Origin: Streptomyces sp. SirexAA-E
GTDB lineage: Bacteria; Actinomycetota; Actinomycetes; Streptomycetales; Streptomycetaceae
Assembly: GCF_000177195.2 (NCBI RefSeq)
Contig: NC_015953.1
Coordinates: 5,580,001 to 5,644,000 of the forward strand
Reading direction: 5' to 3'
DNA length: 64,000 nucleotides
Below the pieces are notes generated by a model. The model saw only the letters and a list, made by a program, of their open reading frames with translations, made no database searches and was not told the origin of the DNA. The position numbers were made by a program, and so were the translations under genes. Positions within the stretch are counted from its first letter, which is position 1; every line of letters starts with the position of its first letter. Positions 49,481-57,604 of the stretch are shown here, piece after piece.

Positions 49481-50371
49481 TCAGCCGGTTCGTGGGCCGG
49501 TATCCCGTGCGGCCTGTGCCAGTGCCCGGATGGCGTCGGTTTCCTGGGCTGTGGGCCAGATCAGGGCCCATTCCCCTGTCGGTGCGTCGTACGGGCGGAG
49601 GTAGCGCAGGCCGGGCCAGCGGTAATAGCGAGCGGCGTCGCCGTGGACGAGACTGACGGCGTGGCCTGCGGCGACGGCCGCTGCGACTTCCTGGAAGGTG
49701 GTGACCTTCGGTCCTCGTCGGATGGGACGACCGCTGGGAGTATGGGTGGGGACGAGAGTCTGCAGCCAGTATTCGGGCGTGGGCGGTCCGGAGTAGGGAA
49801 GAACCCAGTCCGCGAGGTCCTCCATGCCCACCTCGTCCCGAGCTGCCAGCGGGTGATCGGTGGCCACCATGAGCAGCAGTGGTTCGGCGTCGATCACGGG
49901 ACCGACGGTGAGATCGGGCTCTCGGACGGGCAGCCATGCGGATGTGACTTCAACGGTGCCGTCGCGCAGCGGGCCGAAGGGGTCGGTGAAAAGCATTTCC
50001 CGTATGCGCAGCTCGACGTCGGGATTGCGGTTGCGGAACAAGTTCAAGAGGTCGGCCTGGTCGTGTGCTTGGGGACCGTGGAGGCCAAGAGTGAGTGTGG
50101 TCGCGGCACTGCGGGCGGCGTTGGTCGCATCATGGATGCCATCACGTATCCGCTGGTAGCCGGCGCTGAGGTCTTCGCGCATTCGGGCACCGATAGGCGT
50201 CAGTTCGACGCGGCGGCTGCTCCGGGCGAACAGAGGGGCGCCGATCTGCCGCTCCTGCTTGGCAATGGACTGGCTCACGCGTGCCTGCGACACGTGCAGG
50301 CGTTCCGCGGTCCGGCCGAAGTGCAGTTCCTCGGCCAGCGCCAAGAAGATCTCTATGTCGCGCAGCTCCAC
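49481..50371 (-). CDS. LysR-family transcriptional regulator
   Basis: The protein is 296 residues. The N-terminal winged HTH is MELRDIEIFLALAEELHFGRTAERLHVSQARVSQSIAKQERQIGAPLFARSSRRVELTPIGAR, the standard LysR domain. A periplasmic-binding-like effector domain runs from about residue 90 (LTLGLHGPQAHDQADLLNLFRNRNPDVELRIREM through VVPT..HAVSLVHGDAARYY). The effector is unknown. The neighbouring genes on both sides are not divergent metabolic genes, so the usual target prediction from a divergent gene is not available. The region upstream of it (50372-50618) is a possible regulatory stretch. The gene appears intact. Confidence 0.92.
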   Translation of the reverse strand: MELRDIEIFLALAEELHFGRTAERLHVSQARVSQSIAKQERQIGAPLFARSSRRVELTPIGARMREDLSAGYQRIRDGIHDATNAARSAATTLTLGLHGPQAHDQADLLNLFRNRNPDVELRIREMLFTDPFGPLRDGTVEVTSAWLPVREPDLTVGPVIDAEPLLLMVATDHPLAARDEVGMEDLADWVLPYSGPPTPEYWLQTLVPTHTPSGRPIRRGPKVTTFQEVAAAVAAGHAVSLVHGDAARYYRWPGLRYLRPYDAPTGEWALIWPTAQETDAIRALAQAARDTGPRTG

Positions 50372-50618
50372 TTTCGTCCCCCAACAACCGCCTCCGACAA
50401 CTCCACGGTTATCTGATCATGCGGAACCGGCGGGTGTTCACACGTTCGCCTCACCCGGTCGCGGCACCCGGCCCGAAGGGACGCGTGGTGCGGCTCGGGG
50501 ACGCGGGGCGTTCCGCGACGGCGTAGGCGGGAGCGCGGGCAGCCTGAACCTCGGCCGCTTCCGGCATCGTTGTCACTCGCCTCGTCCCCCCCCCTCGTGA
50601 GAGGGAGGCCGACGAGGT

Positions 50619-51470
50619 TCAGGTGGCTGACTGGGTGTACGAGGTCAGGACGTTGGTTACGCCGTCTCGTAGTCGAGCCGCCGGGGGCTGGTTCCCGCTG
50701 GAGGTGTGGGGCCGGTGGTAGGTGTAGTGGATGTTCCAGACGCCGAGAGCGTCGCGGCGTTGGTCTTCTGATGTCCAGGTGCGGGCGTACAGGAACTCCT
50801 CGGAGATGATCCGGTCGTAGCGCTCCACCTTCCCGTTGTGGCGCGGCGTGCAAGGCGTCATCCGCTGGTGACGCGAGCCGGGCGGCGCCCGTGGGAAGGC
50901 TTCGGCGCGGTGCGTGAATGCCATCGCAGTAACTGCTTTCTCGTTAGGCAAAGCCTCGGTGCAGGCGAGTCGGGGGTAACCGTCGACCGCGGAGTGCAGG
51001 TAGACGTTGCCGCCCCGCTTCGTCCTCCTCTTGGAACGTTCGGCTGCCTTGGCCTGGCCGCCGAGCGATGATCTTGCGTGGGTCGCGGTTTGAGGAGCCG
51101 TTCGGGTCAATGAACTTGCGGCGGTTCAGCCCGAGAGCGAGAAGGTGACGAGAGACCGTGCGACAGCTGACCTTGATGCCCTCGGCTCGGAGTTCGAAGG
51201 CGATCAGGAGGCTGACCACTTCTGCGTGCGCCGTGGGTCCTCGATCCGTGCCACGGCGTCCGCAGAGACTGCTGCCGGTTGGCGGTGAGGGGCCGAGGAA
51301 CGATCCAGGAGGCCGAGCTCCCCGTCCTGGCGGTGGCGGTTGACCCACTTCGATGCGCACGCACGAGAGATGCCCATCTCGGCGGCCACATGCGTGATGG
51401 GACGGGTACGGCAGCGTTCGACCAGCCGCCGACGACCTTCGAGGGACAGCGGCGCGTTGCGATGAACCAT
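50619..51470 (-). pseudogene. IS481-family transposase, broken
   Basis: The 5' part (from about 51470) reads MVHRNAPLSLEGRRRLVERCRTRPITHVAAEMGISRACASKWVNRHRQDGELGLLDRSSAPHRQP, the typical N-terminal HTH of IS481. Another frame carries LLIAFELRAEGIKVSCRTVSRHLLALGLNRRKFIDP. A third carries KRGGNVYLHSAVDGYPRLACTEALPNEKAVTAMAFTHRAEAFP, ending TPRHNGKVERYDRIISEEFLYARTW through PPAARLRDGVTNVLTSYT. The pieces lie in three frames, and the part holding the second catalytic Asp is deleted between MAFTHRA and the PRHNGK box. The element is inactive. Inverted terminal repeats were not identified. Confidence 0.75.
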
Positions 51471-51475
51471 CCGCG

Positions 51476-52291
51476 TCAGCGTGCTCCGGGACGCATCGCA
51501 GCCGCGGTGTCCACCGCGACGGCCAGCGCATCGGTGGGCGATCGGTCGAGCAGTCCCACAAGGTCGGGGCTGGAGTTGCTGAGGAACCCATGGCGGACGC
51601 TGCTGGCGATCGAGGCGAGCATCGGCGGCTGGAACGGCAGCAGTGCGTCGTCCGCGAGGAGCCGGGCGCGGTACTCGCTGAGCCCGATCGCTCGGTGGGC
51701 GACGTCGAGACGTTCGGCGACGTCACCGGCGGTGATCGGGTCGCCGACCAGGTCATAGGTCTTGTCGACGTGCGCGGTCGGGTGGCTGGCAACGACGGCT
51801 GCGGCTGCGGCCAGGTCCGCCCGAGCCACCGCAGAGAGAGCGCCATCACCAAAAGCTGACTCCAGGCCATCGGGTGTCCACGTCAACAACCCTCCGAAGA
51901 GCTCGGCGTAGAGACCATTGCGCAAGATCGTCCATCCGAGACCGCTGGCCTTGACCAGGTCCTCAGTGGCGCGGTGGGCGAGCGCGAACCCAAGATGATC
52001 CCCGGCGCCGGTCAGGCTGGTGTAGATCACGTGCGCGACGCCGTCCCGGACCGCAGCGTCAAGAAGGGCCCGGTGACGAGCGATGACCTGGTCGTCCTCC
52101 GCATACCCGGCCGAGACCAAGACCAGCGTCGAGACACCGGTGAGGTCCAGGCTGGTCCGGTCGTCGAAGTCCAGTCGGCGCTGCCCGACGGCGGGTGTTC
52201 GGCTGCCGCCCAGAGCGGGCACCTTCCGGTCGGCCAACTCCTGGAGCGTGAGGGAGGCAAGCTGTCCGTTCGCGCCGGTCACCATGATCAC
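51476..52291 (-). CDS. NmrA-family NAD(P)-binding protein, QOR2-like quinone oxidoreductase
   Basis: The protein is 271 residues. It opens with MIMVTGANGQLASLTLQELADRK, a Rossmann GxxGxxA/G dinucleotide site, and continues VSTLVLVSAGYAEDDQVIARHRALLDAAVRDGVAHVIYTSLTGAG and GLGWTILRNGLYAEL. This matches atypical SDR proteins of the NmrA/QOR2 group, several of which reduce quinones with NADPH. GTG 52291 or ATG 52285 is the start. It is divergent from an HxlR regulator gene, with a shared 85-bp promoter region containing an inverted repeat. This is the usual arrangement for redox or electrophile-controlled quinone reductases. Confidence 0.86.
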   Translation of the reverse strand: MIMVTGANGQLASLTLQELADRKVPALGGSRTPAVGQRRLDFDDRTSLDLTGVSTLVLVSAGYAEDDQVIARHRALLDAAVRDGVAHVIYTSLTGAGDHLGFALAHRATEDLVKASGLGWTILRNGLYAELFGGLLTWTPDGLESAFGDGALSAVARADLAAAAAVVASHPTAHVDKTYDLVGDPITAGDVAERLDVAHRAIGLSEYRARLLADDALLPFQPPMLASIASSVRHGFLSNSSPDLVGLLDRSPTDALAVAVDTAAAMRPGAR

Positions 52292-52308
52292 TGTCGTTCA
52301 ATCTCCTA

Positions 52309-52333
52309 CCGTGGTTCTCTTCAGTAACTACGG
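52309..52333. promoter_or_regulatory. Inverted repeat between divergent HxlR and oxidoreductase genes
   Basis: CCGTGGTT (52309-52316) and AACTACGG (52326-52333) form an 8-bp inverted repeat with one mismatch and a 9-nt spacer. They lie centrally in the 85-bp intergenic region, a likely operator for the HxlR protein, which would repress both genes. Confidence 0.5.
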
Positions 52334-52376
52334 CGATCCTGAACCGACCGCGGTCGGCCCACAAGGAGGCAGTTCC

Positions 52377-52799
52377 ATGTCAGTGACGCACACCGATGTA
52401 ACCGCTGGCCCCGCAGCGCTGGAACCGTGCGGGCAACCGGACCACCCCGACTGCGGAATCCGCGACGTTCTCGACCGCGTGGGCGACAAGTGGTCGGTCC
52501 TCGTGATCGTCGAGCTTGCGAACGGGGCGCGGCGCTTCCGGCAACTCCAGCGCGCCATCGACGGAATCTCCCAGCGGATGCTGACGCTGACCGTGCGCCG
52601 GCTGGAACGCGACGGACTGGTGATGCGGACCGTCTACCCAACCGTGCCTGCCCAGGTCGACTACCGACTCACCGAGACCGGCGCAAGCCTGACCCACCTC
52701 GTCAAGGCACTGGCCGACTGGTCACTCGAGCACCGAGACACCATCGCCCAAGCCCGCCAGGCTTACGACGCGCAGCATCCCGACAACGAGATCCGATGA
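52377..52799 (+). CDS. HxlR-family transcriptional regulator
   Basis: This 140-residue winged-helix protein reads CGIRDVLDRVGDKWSVLVIVELANGARRFRQLQRAIDGISQRMLTLTVRRLERDGLVMRTVYPTVPAQVDYRLTETGASL, the conserved HxlR core. Two Cys precede it (EPCGQPDHPDCGIRD), and the second is at the position used for thiol-based sensing in several HxlR proteins. It therefore may respond to quinones or electrophiles and control the divergent NmrA/QOR2-like gene. ATG 52377 has a strong AAGGAGG site 8 nt upstream. Confidence 0.92.
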   Translation: MSVTHTDVTAGPAALEPCGQPDHPDCGIRDVLDRVGDKWSVLVIVELANGARRFRQLQRAIDGISQRMLTLTVRRLERDGLVMRTVYPTVPAQVDYRLTETGASLTHLVKALADWSLEHRDTIAQARQAYDAQHPDNEIR

Positions 52800-52844
52800 C
52801 CATCGGCGTCAACAACGTCATGACCCGCAACAACGAGGCTCATC

Positions 52845-53275
52845 AGGAGTCGTGGAGGCAGGTGACTCCATGAGTGCGGTGGAAGGCCGCCGGCAGCCGG
52901 TCGGGCCGCCCCGCTCGGCCCAGCAGGAGCCGGCGGTCGGTCGGGACGCCGAGCGGTCCGTACTCGTCGAGGTGAAGGTGCGGTCGGGGCGCCGGGGTAG
53001 CGCGTACTCGGTCCGGTCCAGCTCGGCGTCGAAGCCAGGGGCAGTGGACTCCTTCCTCGTGCGCTGGAAGGTGGTTCCGCGGCGGACCAGCAGCGTCTGC
53101 AAGGCCTCGCGGCCGATCTGTATCGGACGGGCGACGTCGCGCCGCAGGTGGTCGGTGAGTTGCCGGACCGACCAGCGGGTGCAGGCTTGCTGAGCCTGAC
53201 CGGGCGGGTCGTGGCCGTCTCGCACATAACCGGTTGCCCGTCGGCGGTGGTGGTGTGTCCAATGACCGGCGAGAT
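52845..53275 (-). pseudogene. IS630-family transposase fragment
   Basis: Pieces in alternate frames read VICETATTRP-like CETATTRPVRLSKPA, TRWSVRQLTDHLRRDVARPIQIGREALQTLLVRRGTTFQRTRKESTAPG, then a frame with LDEYGPLGVPTDRRLL and GRPDRLPAAFHRTHGV. This order is that of IS630-type transposases (RWS.RKL.., then FDEFGPLG..., then ...RPDRLPATYHRTHGV). The frames shift at least twice and the 3' catalytic end is missing. Strand is minus. Confidence 0.65.
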
Positions 53276-53385
53276 CACGCGGGCGCGTCCGCCTCGGTGA
53301 GACGGGGGAGACGCGAACCGCCGGCCCCGCCCGGCGCGGAGCCGGGCGGACCGCGACCGCATCGTCCGAGGGGAGACGCCGCCCG

Positions 53386-54498
53386 ATGAACACGCCACCG
53401 CTGCCGTCCGGAGCCGAGCACGCAGATGGGTACTCCGTCCGTCTCGGCGCCCTCGCGCCCCTGACACGGCCCGGCTGGGCCGAGTCGGGCCGACACCTCC
53501 TCGCGGGACTCGACCTGGCCGTCCGTGAGGTCAACGGCGCCGGCGGGATCGACGGCAGACCACTGGAACTGGTGGTCCGGGACACCGCGGCAGATCCGGA
53601 GCGGGCCGCGGCGGCCGTGGACGAACTGGCCGCTCTGGGCGTGGCCGCGGTGGTGGGCGAGTACCACAGCGTCGTCGCCCGCGCCGCCGCCACCCGGGCC
53701 GACGCCCTCGGCGTGCCGTTCCTCTGCTCGTCCGCCGTGCTCGACACGCTCACCGAGGAACCGACCGAGTGGGTCGCGCGCCTGGCACCGGCTCAGTCCC
53801 ACGGCTGGCGGATCTACGCGGACTTCCTCCTGGGCGCCGGCCGACGCCGGATCGCCGTGGCGACCCAGCCGAGCGTCTACTGGGCGTCCGGCACCCGCAT
53901 CCTGAGGGACCACCTCGCCGCCCACGGCGGCAGCGTCCTCGAACTCGACGCGAACGCACTCACCCCGGACGCCTTGTGCGACGCGCTCGTCGACCACGGT
54001 GCGACGGCGCTCCTGCTGCTGGTCGGCCATCCGGAACCGGCGGTGCCGATCGTCAGGGCCGTCCGGGGCGACCGACGACTCGGGAAGATCCTGATCGGTG
54101 CTCCTGCCGGACAGCCGGAGCTCACCGAATGGCTCACGGCGCTGGGCGGGGAAGGGGCAGGGATCCCGTTCCTCCGCTATCTGCCCGAGCGCCTCGGCCC
54201 GCTCGGCGAACGCGTCCGGAGGGAGCTGGGCGAACGGCTGGGCGAGGCGCCCTCCTTCGTCGCCTTCGAGGGGTGGGACACCGTCGCCGTCATGGCGGCG
54301 GTACTGCGGTCCCACGGGACGGACCGCTCGGCCGTCGCCGCGGCATGGCCCGGCGTGGCGGTCGAGGGCACCCGTGGGCCGATCCGGTTCTCCCGTACGC
54401 CGGGTGTCGGCGTACGGCAATGGGCCTGGGCACCCGTCCAGGTCGTCGACCGGGACCCGGCCGACCCCGATCGCTTTCGCGTCCTCCACGCCGGCTGA
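53386..54498 (+). CDS. Type-6 periplasmic-binding-fold protein without an export signal
   Basis: The protein is 370 residues, with the branched-chain amino acid/urea-type ligand-binding fold (Peripla_BP_6): VRLGALAPLTRPGWAESGRHLLAGLDLAVREVNGAGGIDGRPLELVVRDTAADPERAAAAVDELAALGVAAVVGEYHS. LAPAQSHGWRIYADFLLGAGRRRIAVATQP and later FVAFEGWDTVAVMAAVL follow. The N-terminus MNTPPLPSGAEHADGYSVRL has no signal peptide or lipobox, so it looks cytosolic. No permease or ATPase genes are adjacent. It could be a ligand sensor rather than a transport component. ATG 53386 has GGGGAGA upstream. The WapI-like gene follows at 54550. Confidence 0.85.
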   Translation: MNTPPLPSGAEHADGYSVRLGALAPLTRPGWAESGRHLLAGLDLAVREVNGAGGIDGRPLELVVRDTAADPERAAAAVDELAALGVAAVVGEYHSVVARAAATRADALGVPFLCSSAVLDTLTEEPTEWVARLAPAQSHGWRIYADFLLGAGRRRIAVATQPSVYWASGTRILRDHLAAHGGSVLELDANALTPDALCDALVDHGATALLLLVGHPEPAVPIVRAVRGDRRLGKILIGAPAGQPELTEWLTALGGEGAGIPFLRYLPERLGPLGERVRRELGERLGEAPSFVAFEGWDTVAVMAAVLRSHGTDRSAVAAAWPGVAVEGTRGPIRFSRTPGVGVRQWAWAPVQVVDRDPADPDRFRVLHAG

Positions 54499-54549
54499 CA
54501 GGTGAGCCCGGGCTTCCGGTGGCGCACCGGAGGAGGGCAACCTGCTGCC

Positions 54550-55023
54550 GTGCGACTGAGTGACCACGTCAACGGCGTCAGCCTTCGTCCGCTGCGCTAC
54601 CAGTTCCCCACCGCCAGCGGTGACCCCTACGACGACAACTGGCTGGTCATCGCGGGGTCGGTCACCACCCCCGGCGGTCGATGGGCCTTCGCCGATCCCT
54701 GCCTGCTGACCCAGGAGGCGCGCGAGATCGCTCACTGGCTCCGCGCGGTCGCAGCGGGACGGGTGGCTGTGGCCCGACCGGAGGACGGTGAGGAGTCCTC
54801 CCCCGGCCTGGAGTTCCTCGAACCCGTCCTGGCGTTCGACCTCGTCGACCGGACCGAGGACGGGGCGGTGCTTCGCGTACACCTGTCCTTGGCGGCAGCT
54901 CCCCCGGGGTGGCGGGACGAGGACGTGTACCAGTACGCCCTGGACGTGCGGCTGGACACGTCTGCGGTGCTTCGGGCGGCCGACGGGTGGGACCAGGCCC
55001 TGGGCGCCTTCCCGGAACGCTGA
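54550..55023 (+). CDS. WapI-family immunity protein
   Basis: The 157-residue protein begins VRLSDHVNGVSLRPLRYQFP and has YDDNWLVIAGSVTTPGGRWAFADPCLLTQEAREIAHWLRAVAAGRV, then LEFLEPVLAFDLVDRT and VYQYALDVRLDTSAVLRAADGWDQALGAFPE. This is the pattern of WapI-type proteins that neutralise tRNA-cleaving or other WapA-like toxins. No WapA-like toxin is adjacent, so it is an orphan or solitary immunity gene. GTG 54550 is preferred because families begin at this MRLSDH, with GGAGGAGGG upstream. The frame extends to 54502. It closely follows the binding-protein gene and may be co-transcribed. Confidence 0.82.
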   Translation: MRLSDHVNGVSLRPLRYQFPTASGDPYDDNWLVIAGSVTTPGGRWAFADPCLLTQEAREIAHWLRAVAAGRVAVARPEDGEESSPGLEFLEPVLAFDLVDRTEDGAVLRVHLSLAAAPPGWRDEDVYQYALDVRLDTSAVLRAADGWDQALGAFPER

Positions 55024-55335
55024 TCACCTTCCGGCGAACCGTGGTCCGTACGGCCACGGTCAGGTCGCCCGGGCTCCGTCGTTTCCGCGTCGTACGCGGG
55101 CGGTGGCGGCTGCCCGGTGTGCCGGCCTCCGGCCTCGCCGTCCGCGGTCGGTGCCCTGACCGGCGCCGCCGCATGGGGCCGGTACGGCGGGGCACGCGCG
55201 GGAGGCACCACCGCCCCGCCGCGGCGTCACCGCCGTGTGCACTCCCCGGCGGGCCTCGGAGGGCGGCCCCGGATGGGCGCCTGACGGTGCAGATCATCAT
55301 GTTTCAGACATATCAGCAAGGGAATCGAGTCCAGC
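55024..55335. other. Intergenic stretch before membrane protein pair
   Basis: These 312 bp contain no supported gene. The last 45 bp (cagatcatcatgtttcagacatatcagc) are AT-rich and probably hold the promoter of the 55336 gene. I see no hairpin or operator that I would name. Confidence 0.45.
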
Positions 55336-55803
55336 ATGATTCAGAACCTTGTGCGAGGTGGCGTCGCCGGCGCCGCCGGAACGACCGTACTGAACGCCGT
55401 CACCTACGCCGACATGGCGTGGCGGGGGAGGGGTGCCAGCGATGCCCCCGCCCAGGTGGTGGAGAAGCTCGCCCAGGCTGTGGGGCATCCGGTCACCGGT
55501 TCGGGGGACACCCGGGACAACCGGCTCACCGGGCTCGGCGCCCTGTCCGGGATCTCCGTGGGCTGTGGAACCGGAGTGGCCGTCTCCGCGCTACGGCGTG
55601 TGGGCGTCCGCCTGCCGTGGTGGCTGGGCGGCGTGGTCACCGGCGCCCTGGCCATGGCCGCGACGGACCTGCCCATGGCGGGACTGCGCGTGAGTGACCC
55701 GACGACCTGGTCGGCCAAGGACTGGGTGTCGGACGCCGTGCCGCACCTCGTCTACGGGCTCGTGACCTATGCCGTCGTGACGGCCGGGGAGGACCGGTCG
55801 TGA
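55336..55803 (+). CDS. Small membrane protein of unknown function
   Basis: The protein is 155 residues from ATG 55336 (AAGGGAATC ribosome site). It opens MIQNLVRGGVAGAAGTTVLNAVTYADMAWRGRGASDAPAQVVEKLAQ, with helices around SGISVGCGTGVAVSALRRVG, LPWWLGGVVTGALAMAATDLPMAGL and DAVPHLVYGLVTYAVVTAG. About four membrane segments are predicted. The GGxAGxxGT N-terminus is seen in actinobacterial DUF1440-like and related membrane proteins, but I would not assign a family. The stop overlaps the next start as GTGA, so the two genes are coupled. Confidence 0.72.
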   Translation: MIQNLVRGGVAGAAGTTVLNAVTYADMAWRGRGASDAPAQVVEKLAQAVGHPVTGSGDTRDNRLTGLGALSGISVGCGTGVAVSALRRVGVRLPWWLGGVVTGALAMAATDLPMAGLRVSDPTTWSAKDWVSDAVPHLVYGLVTYAVVTAGEDRS

Positions 55804-56405
55804 ACCCGGCGGTGGGGGCGCTCGCCAGGGCCGGACTGATCGGCGCGGTCAGCGGCCTGCGCAGCCAGTGGGGGATCGCCGCGGTCTCCTTGAGTGCCCG
55901 GCCCGGCGAAACCCCTTTCGCGGCGCAGCGGTTGCTGTCCCGGCCGTGGGTGCGCGGGGCCGTGCTGGCCGCCGCCGCCGGGGAGTTCGTCGCGGACAAG
56001 GCGCCGAGCACCCCGAGCCGTCTCGCTCCCGCAGGTCTAATTCCCCGTCTGGTGCTGGGCGCCCTGTCCGGCGTGGCGCTGGCCGGGCGCCGGCGCCCGG
56101 CCGTTCCGCCCATCGCCGCCGCGGTGGCCGGGGCCGCCACGGCCGGTGCGTTCGCGGTGGCCGGAGTTCGATGGCGCCGGACGGCGGGTGCCCGCACCGA
56201 CGCCGTCGCCGCTGCCGCCGAAGACGTTCTGGCCGCGGCCCTGGCCTGGGCCGCCTGCGCCGACGCCGTCCGCCCGCCGCACGGCCGCGGCCGCCCCCGT
56301 GACGACTCGGAGCTCGTAGGGGCCGGTGCTCCCGGTGTCGACGACGCTCCCGACGGCGCCGAGGCGTCGCGGACGCAGGCGTACCCCGACCGGCCCGGCG
56401 ACTGA
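55800..56405 (+). CDS. DUF4126-like membrane protein
   Basis: The protein is 201 residues from GTG 55800, coupled (GTGA) to the preceding gene. It reads ALARAGLIGAVSGLRSQWGIAAVSLSAR, then RGAVLAAAAGEFVADKAPSTPSRLAPAGLIPRLVLGALSGVALAGRRR and AVAGAATAGAFAVAG. The GLRS, GExxxDKxPxxPSR and GxxxGxxL blocks are those of DUF4126 membrane proteins. The C-terminus is disordered and acidic. The pair with 55336 looks like a small membrane module of unknown role. It is the last gene before the biosynthetic cluster. Confidence 0.78.
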   Translation: MNPAVGALARAGLIGAVSGLRSQWGIAAVSLSARPGETPFAAQRLLSRPWVRGAVLAAAAGEFVADKAPSTPSRLAPAGLIPRLVLGALSGVALAGRRRPAVPPIAAAVAGAATAGAFAVAGVRWRRTAGARTDAVAAAAEDVLAAALAWAACADAVRPPHGRGRPRDDSELVGAGAPGVDDAPDGAEASRTQAYPDRPGD

Positions 56406-56968
56406 CGGCGGGGCAAGGCCTCGCGCCCCCGCGCCTCGCGTCCGTGAAACAGGCGGCCGGTGCCCGTCCGTGGCACAGGCGGCCGGTGCGCGGGGCGCAC
56501 GCGCCCGGCGCATGGGAGCGCGAGGCGATCTCCGTGTGCTGCGCTCTCTGCGGGCGTACGCCGGCGGTTATCCGGAATGCCATGGTTCATATGAGGTGAT
56601 AGTGGGATGATGCGGACATCGGGTGGCTGATTGTTTCCCTTAGGCAAGGGTTGGCATATGTCCCCGGCGAGGCTGATTTTTCGGTGTTCGATTAAGTACT
56701 CATAAGTAAGCAGGCGAATTCGCATCTACAGCCGCCTGGGGTCCTCTAGTGTGATTGGCGTGTACGGGGGAAGCCGGGAGGAACCCGGCGCGGTCGCCGG
56801 TGCGCCGTCGAATCCGGAGGCGTAACGTATCTCCGCCCATGGGGTCGAGACCCACCACGTGGGGATTGCTCGGTGGTGAGGCTGCCGAGCAATTCGGTGC
56901 GGATACGCGTGAACGATCGATGAACGTGCCGTGGAAAAGAGCAGGAACAGAACAGGTGGGGGACGGTC
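56406..56968. other. Leader region of the NRPS cluster
   Basis: The first part (56406-56570) is GC-rich with no gene. From about 56575 to 56760 the sequence turns AT-rich (for instance gattaagtactcataagtaagcagg), a typical promoter island for a Streptomyces biosynthetic cluster. TAGTGT at 56747-56752 is a possible -10 for the mbtH transcript, leaving a long leader. A half-match to a DmdR1 iron box was examined and rejected. Confidence 0.5.
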
Positions 56969-57187
56969 ATGACCAATCCTTTCGATGACGAGTCGGGGCG
57001 GTTCGTGGTCCTGGTGAACGAGGAGGGCCAGTACTCGCTCTGGCCCGCGCACATCGACATCCCGGGTGGCTGGCGTATCGAGGGGCGGGAAGGGTCGCGC
57101 CAGGAGTGTCTGGAGGCGGTCGAGAGCGTCTGGACCGATATGCGCCCCGCCGGTCTGGTGCGGGCGACGGAGGCGGACGCCGGCTAG
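56969..57187 (+). CDS. mbtH: MbtH-like protein, NRPS adenylation-domain partner
   Basis: The 72-residue protein begins MTNPFDDESGRFVVLVNEEGQYSLWPAHIDIPGGWRIEGREGSRQECLEAVESVWTDMRPAGL. The conserved NxxxQYSLWP, the PxGW and the WTDMRP blocks of MbtH proteins are all present. These small proteins bind and activate NRPS adenylation domains. GGGGGA precedes ATG 56969. The NRPS gene starts 417 nt further on, so this is the first gene of the cluster seen here. No other mbtH is in the window. Confidence 0.95.
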   Translation: MTNPFDDESGRFVVLVNEEGQYSLWPAHIDIPGGWRIEGREGSRQECLEAVESVWTDMRPAGLVRATEADAG

Positions 57188-57604
57188 GGCCGCCCTGGGC
57201 CGGCGAACGGAGTCGCCTCAGGTCGGCGAGGTGCCGCCGCCTCTGGCCTGATCGACTTCCGTCTGTTTCGGTCAGAAGTAATCACGCGTGAGCGGAAATC
57301 GACTGCTTCTTCGGCCGCGAGTGATCACTTCACCGCGATGAGCCATTCATCGACCTCTTATGGGCTACCTGTGGACTGCCGGGTGGCCCGTCCTCGGTGC
57401 ACGAAGAGAACGAGGTTACTCGGCAGGTCTCCCGGCGGGCCGAATGTGCCCGTGGAGCCCGGTAGTTCCTGACGACGCGGGTCCGGCGACGTTCCTCGGA
57501 GTTCTCGCCGGTCCGTTGTCGGCGATCGTTGCTGCACCGGTGTGGGCGGCTCCGCCCGCCTTCTTCGTCGTCCCCGAAAACTCTCCCCAAAGGTGTAGAT
57601 CGGC
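57188..57604. other. Spacer between mbtH and NRPS gene with an inverted repeat
   Basis: These 417 bp hold no gene. GAAGTAATCACGCG at 57275-57288 and CGCGAGTGATCACTTC at 57316-57331 form an imperfect inverted repeat, which includes a GTGATCAC palindrome. It may be a transcriptional or translational control element for the NRPS gene. A minus-strand frame over 57330-57632 is not supported as a gene. Confidence 0.5.
57275..57331. promoter_or_regulatory. Imperfect inverted repeat upstream of NRPS gene
   Basis: The arms GAAGTAATCAC-GCG and CGCGAGTGATCACTTC are about 27 nt apart and could bind a dimeric regulator or form an RNA hairpin. They lie about 275-330 nt before the NRPS ATG. Confidence 0.35.

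Noticed and set aside
56640..56658. Possible iron box (DmdR1/IdeR type) before mbtH
   Set aside because: TTAGGCAAGGG matches only the left half of the consensus; the right half is missing, about 10 of 19 positions agree.
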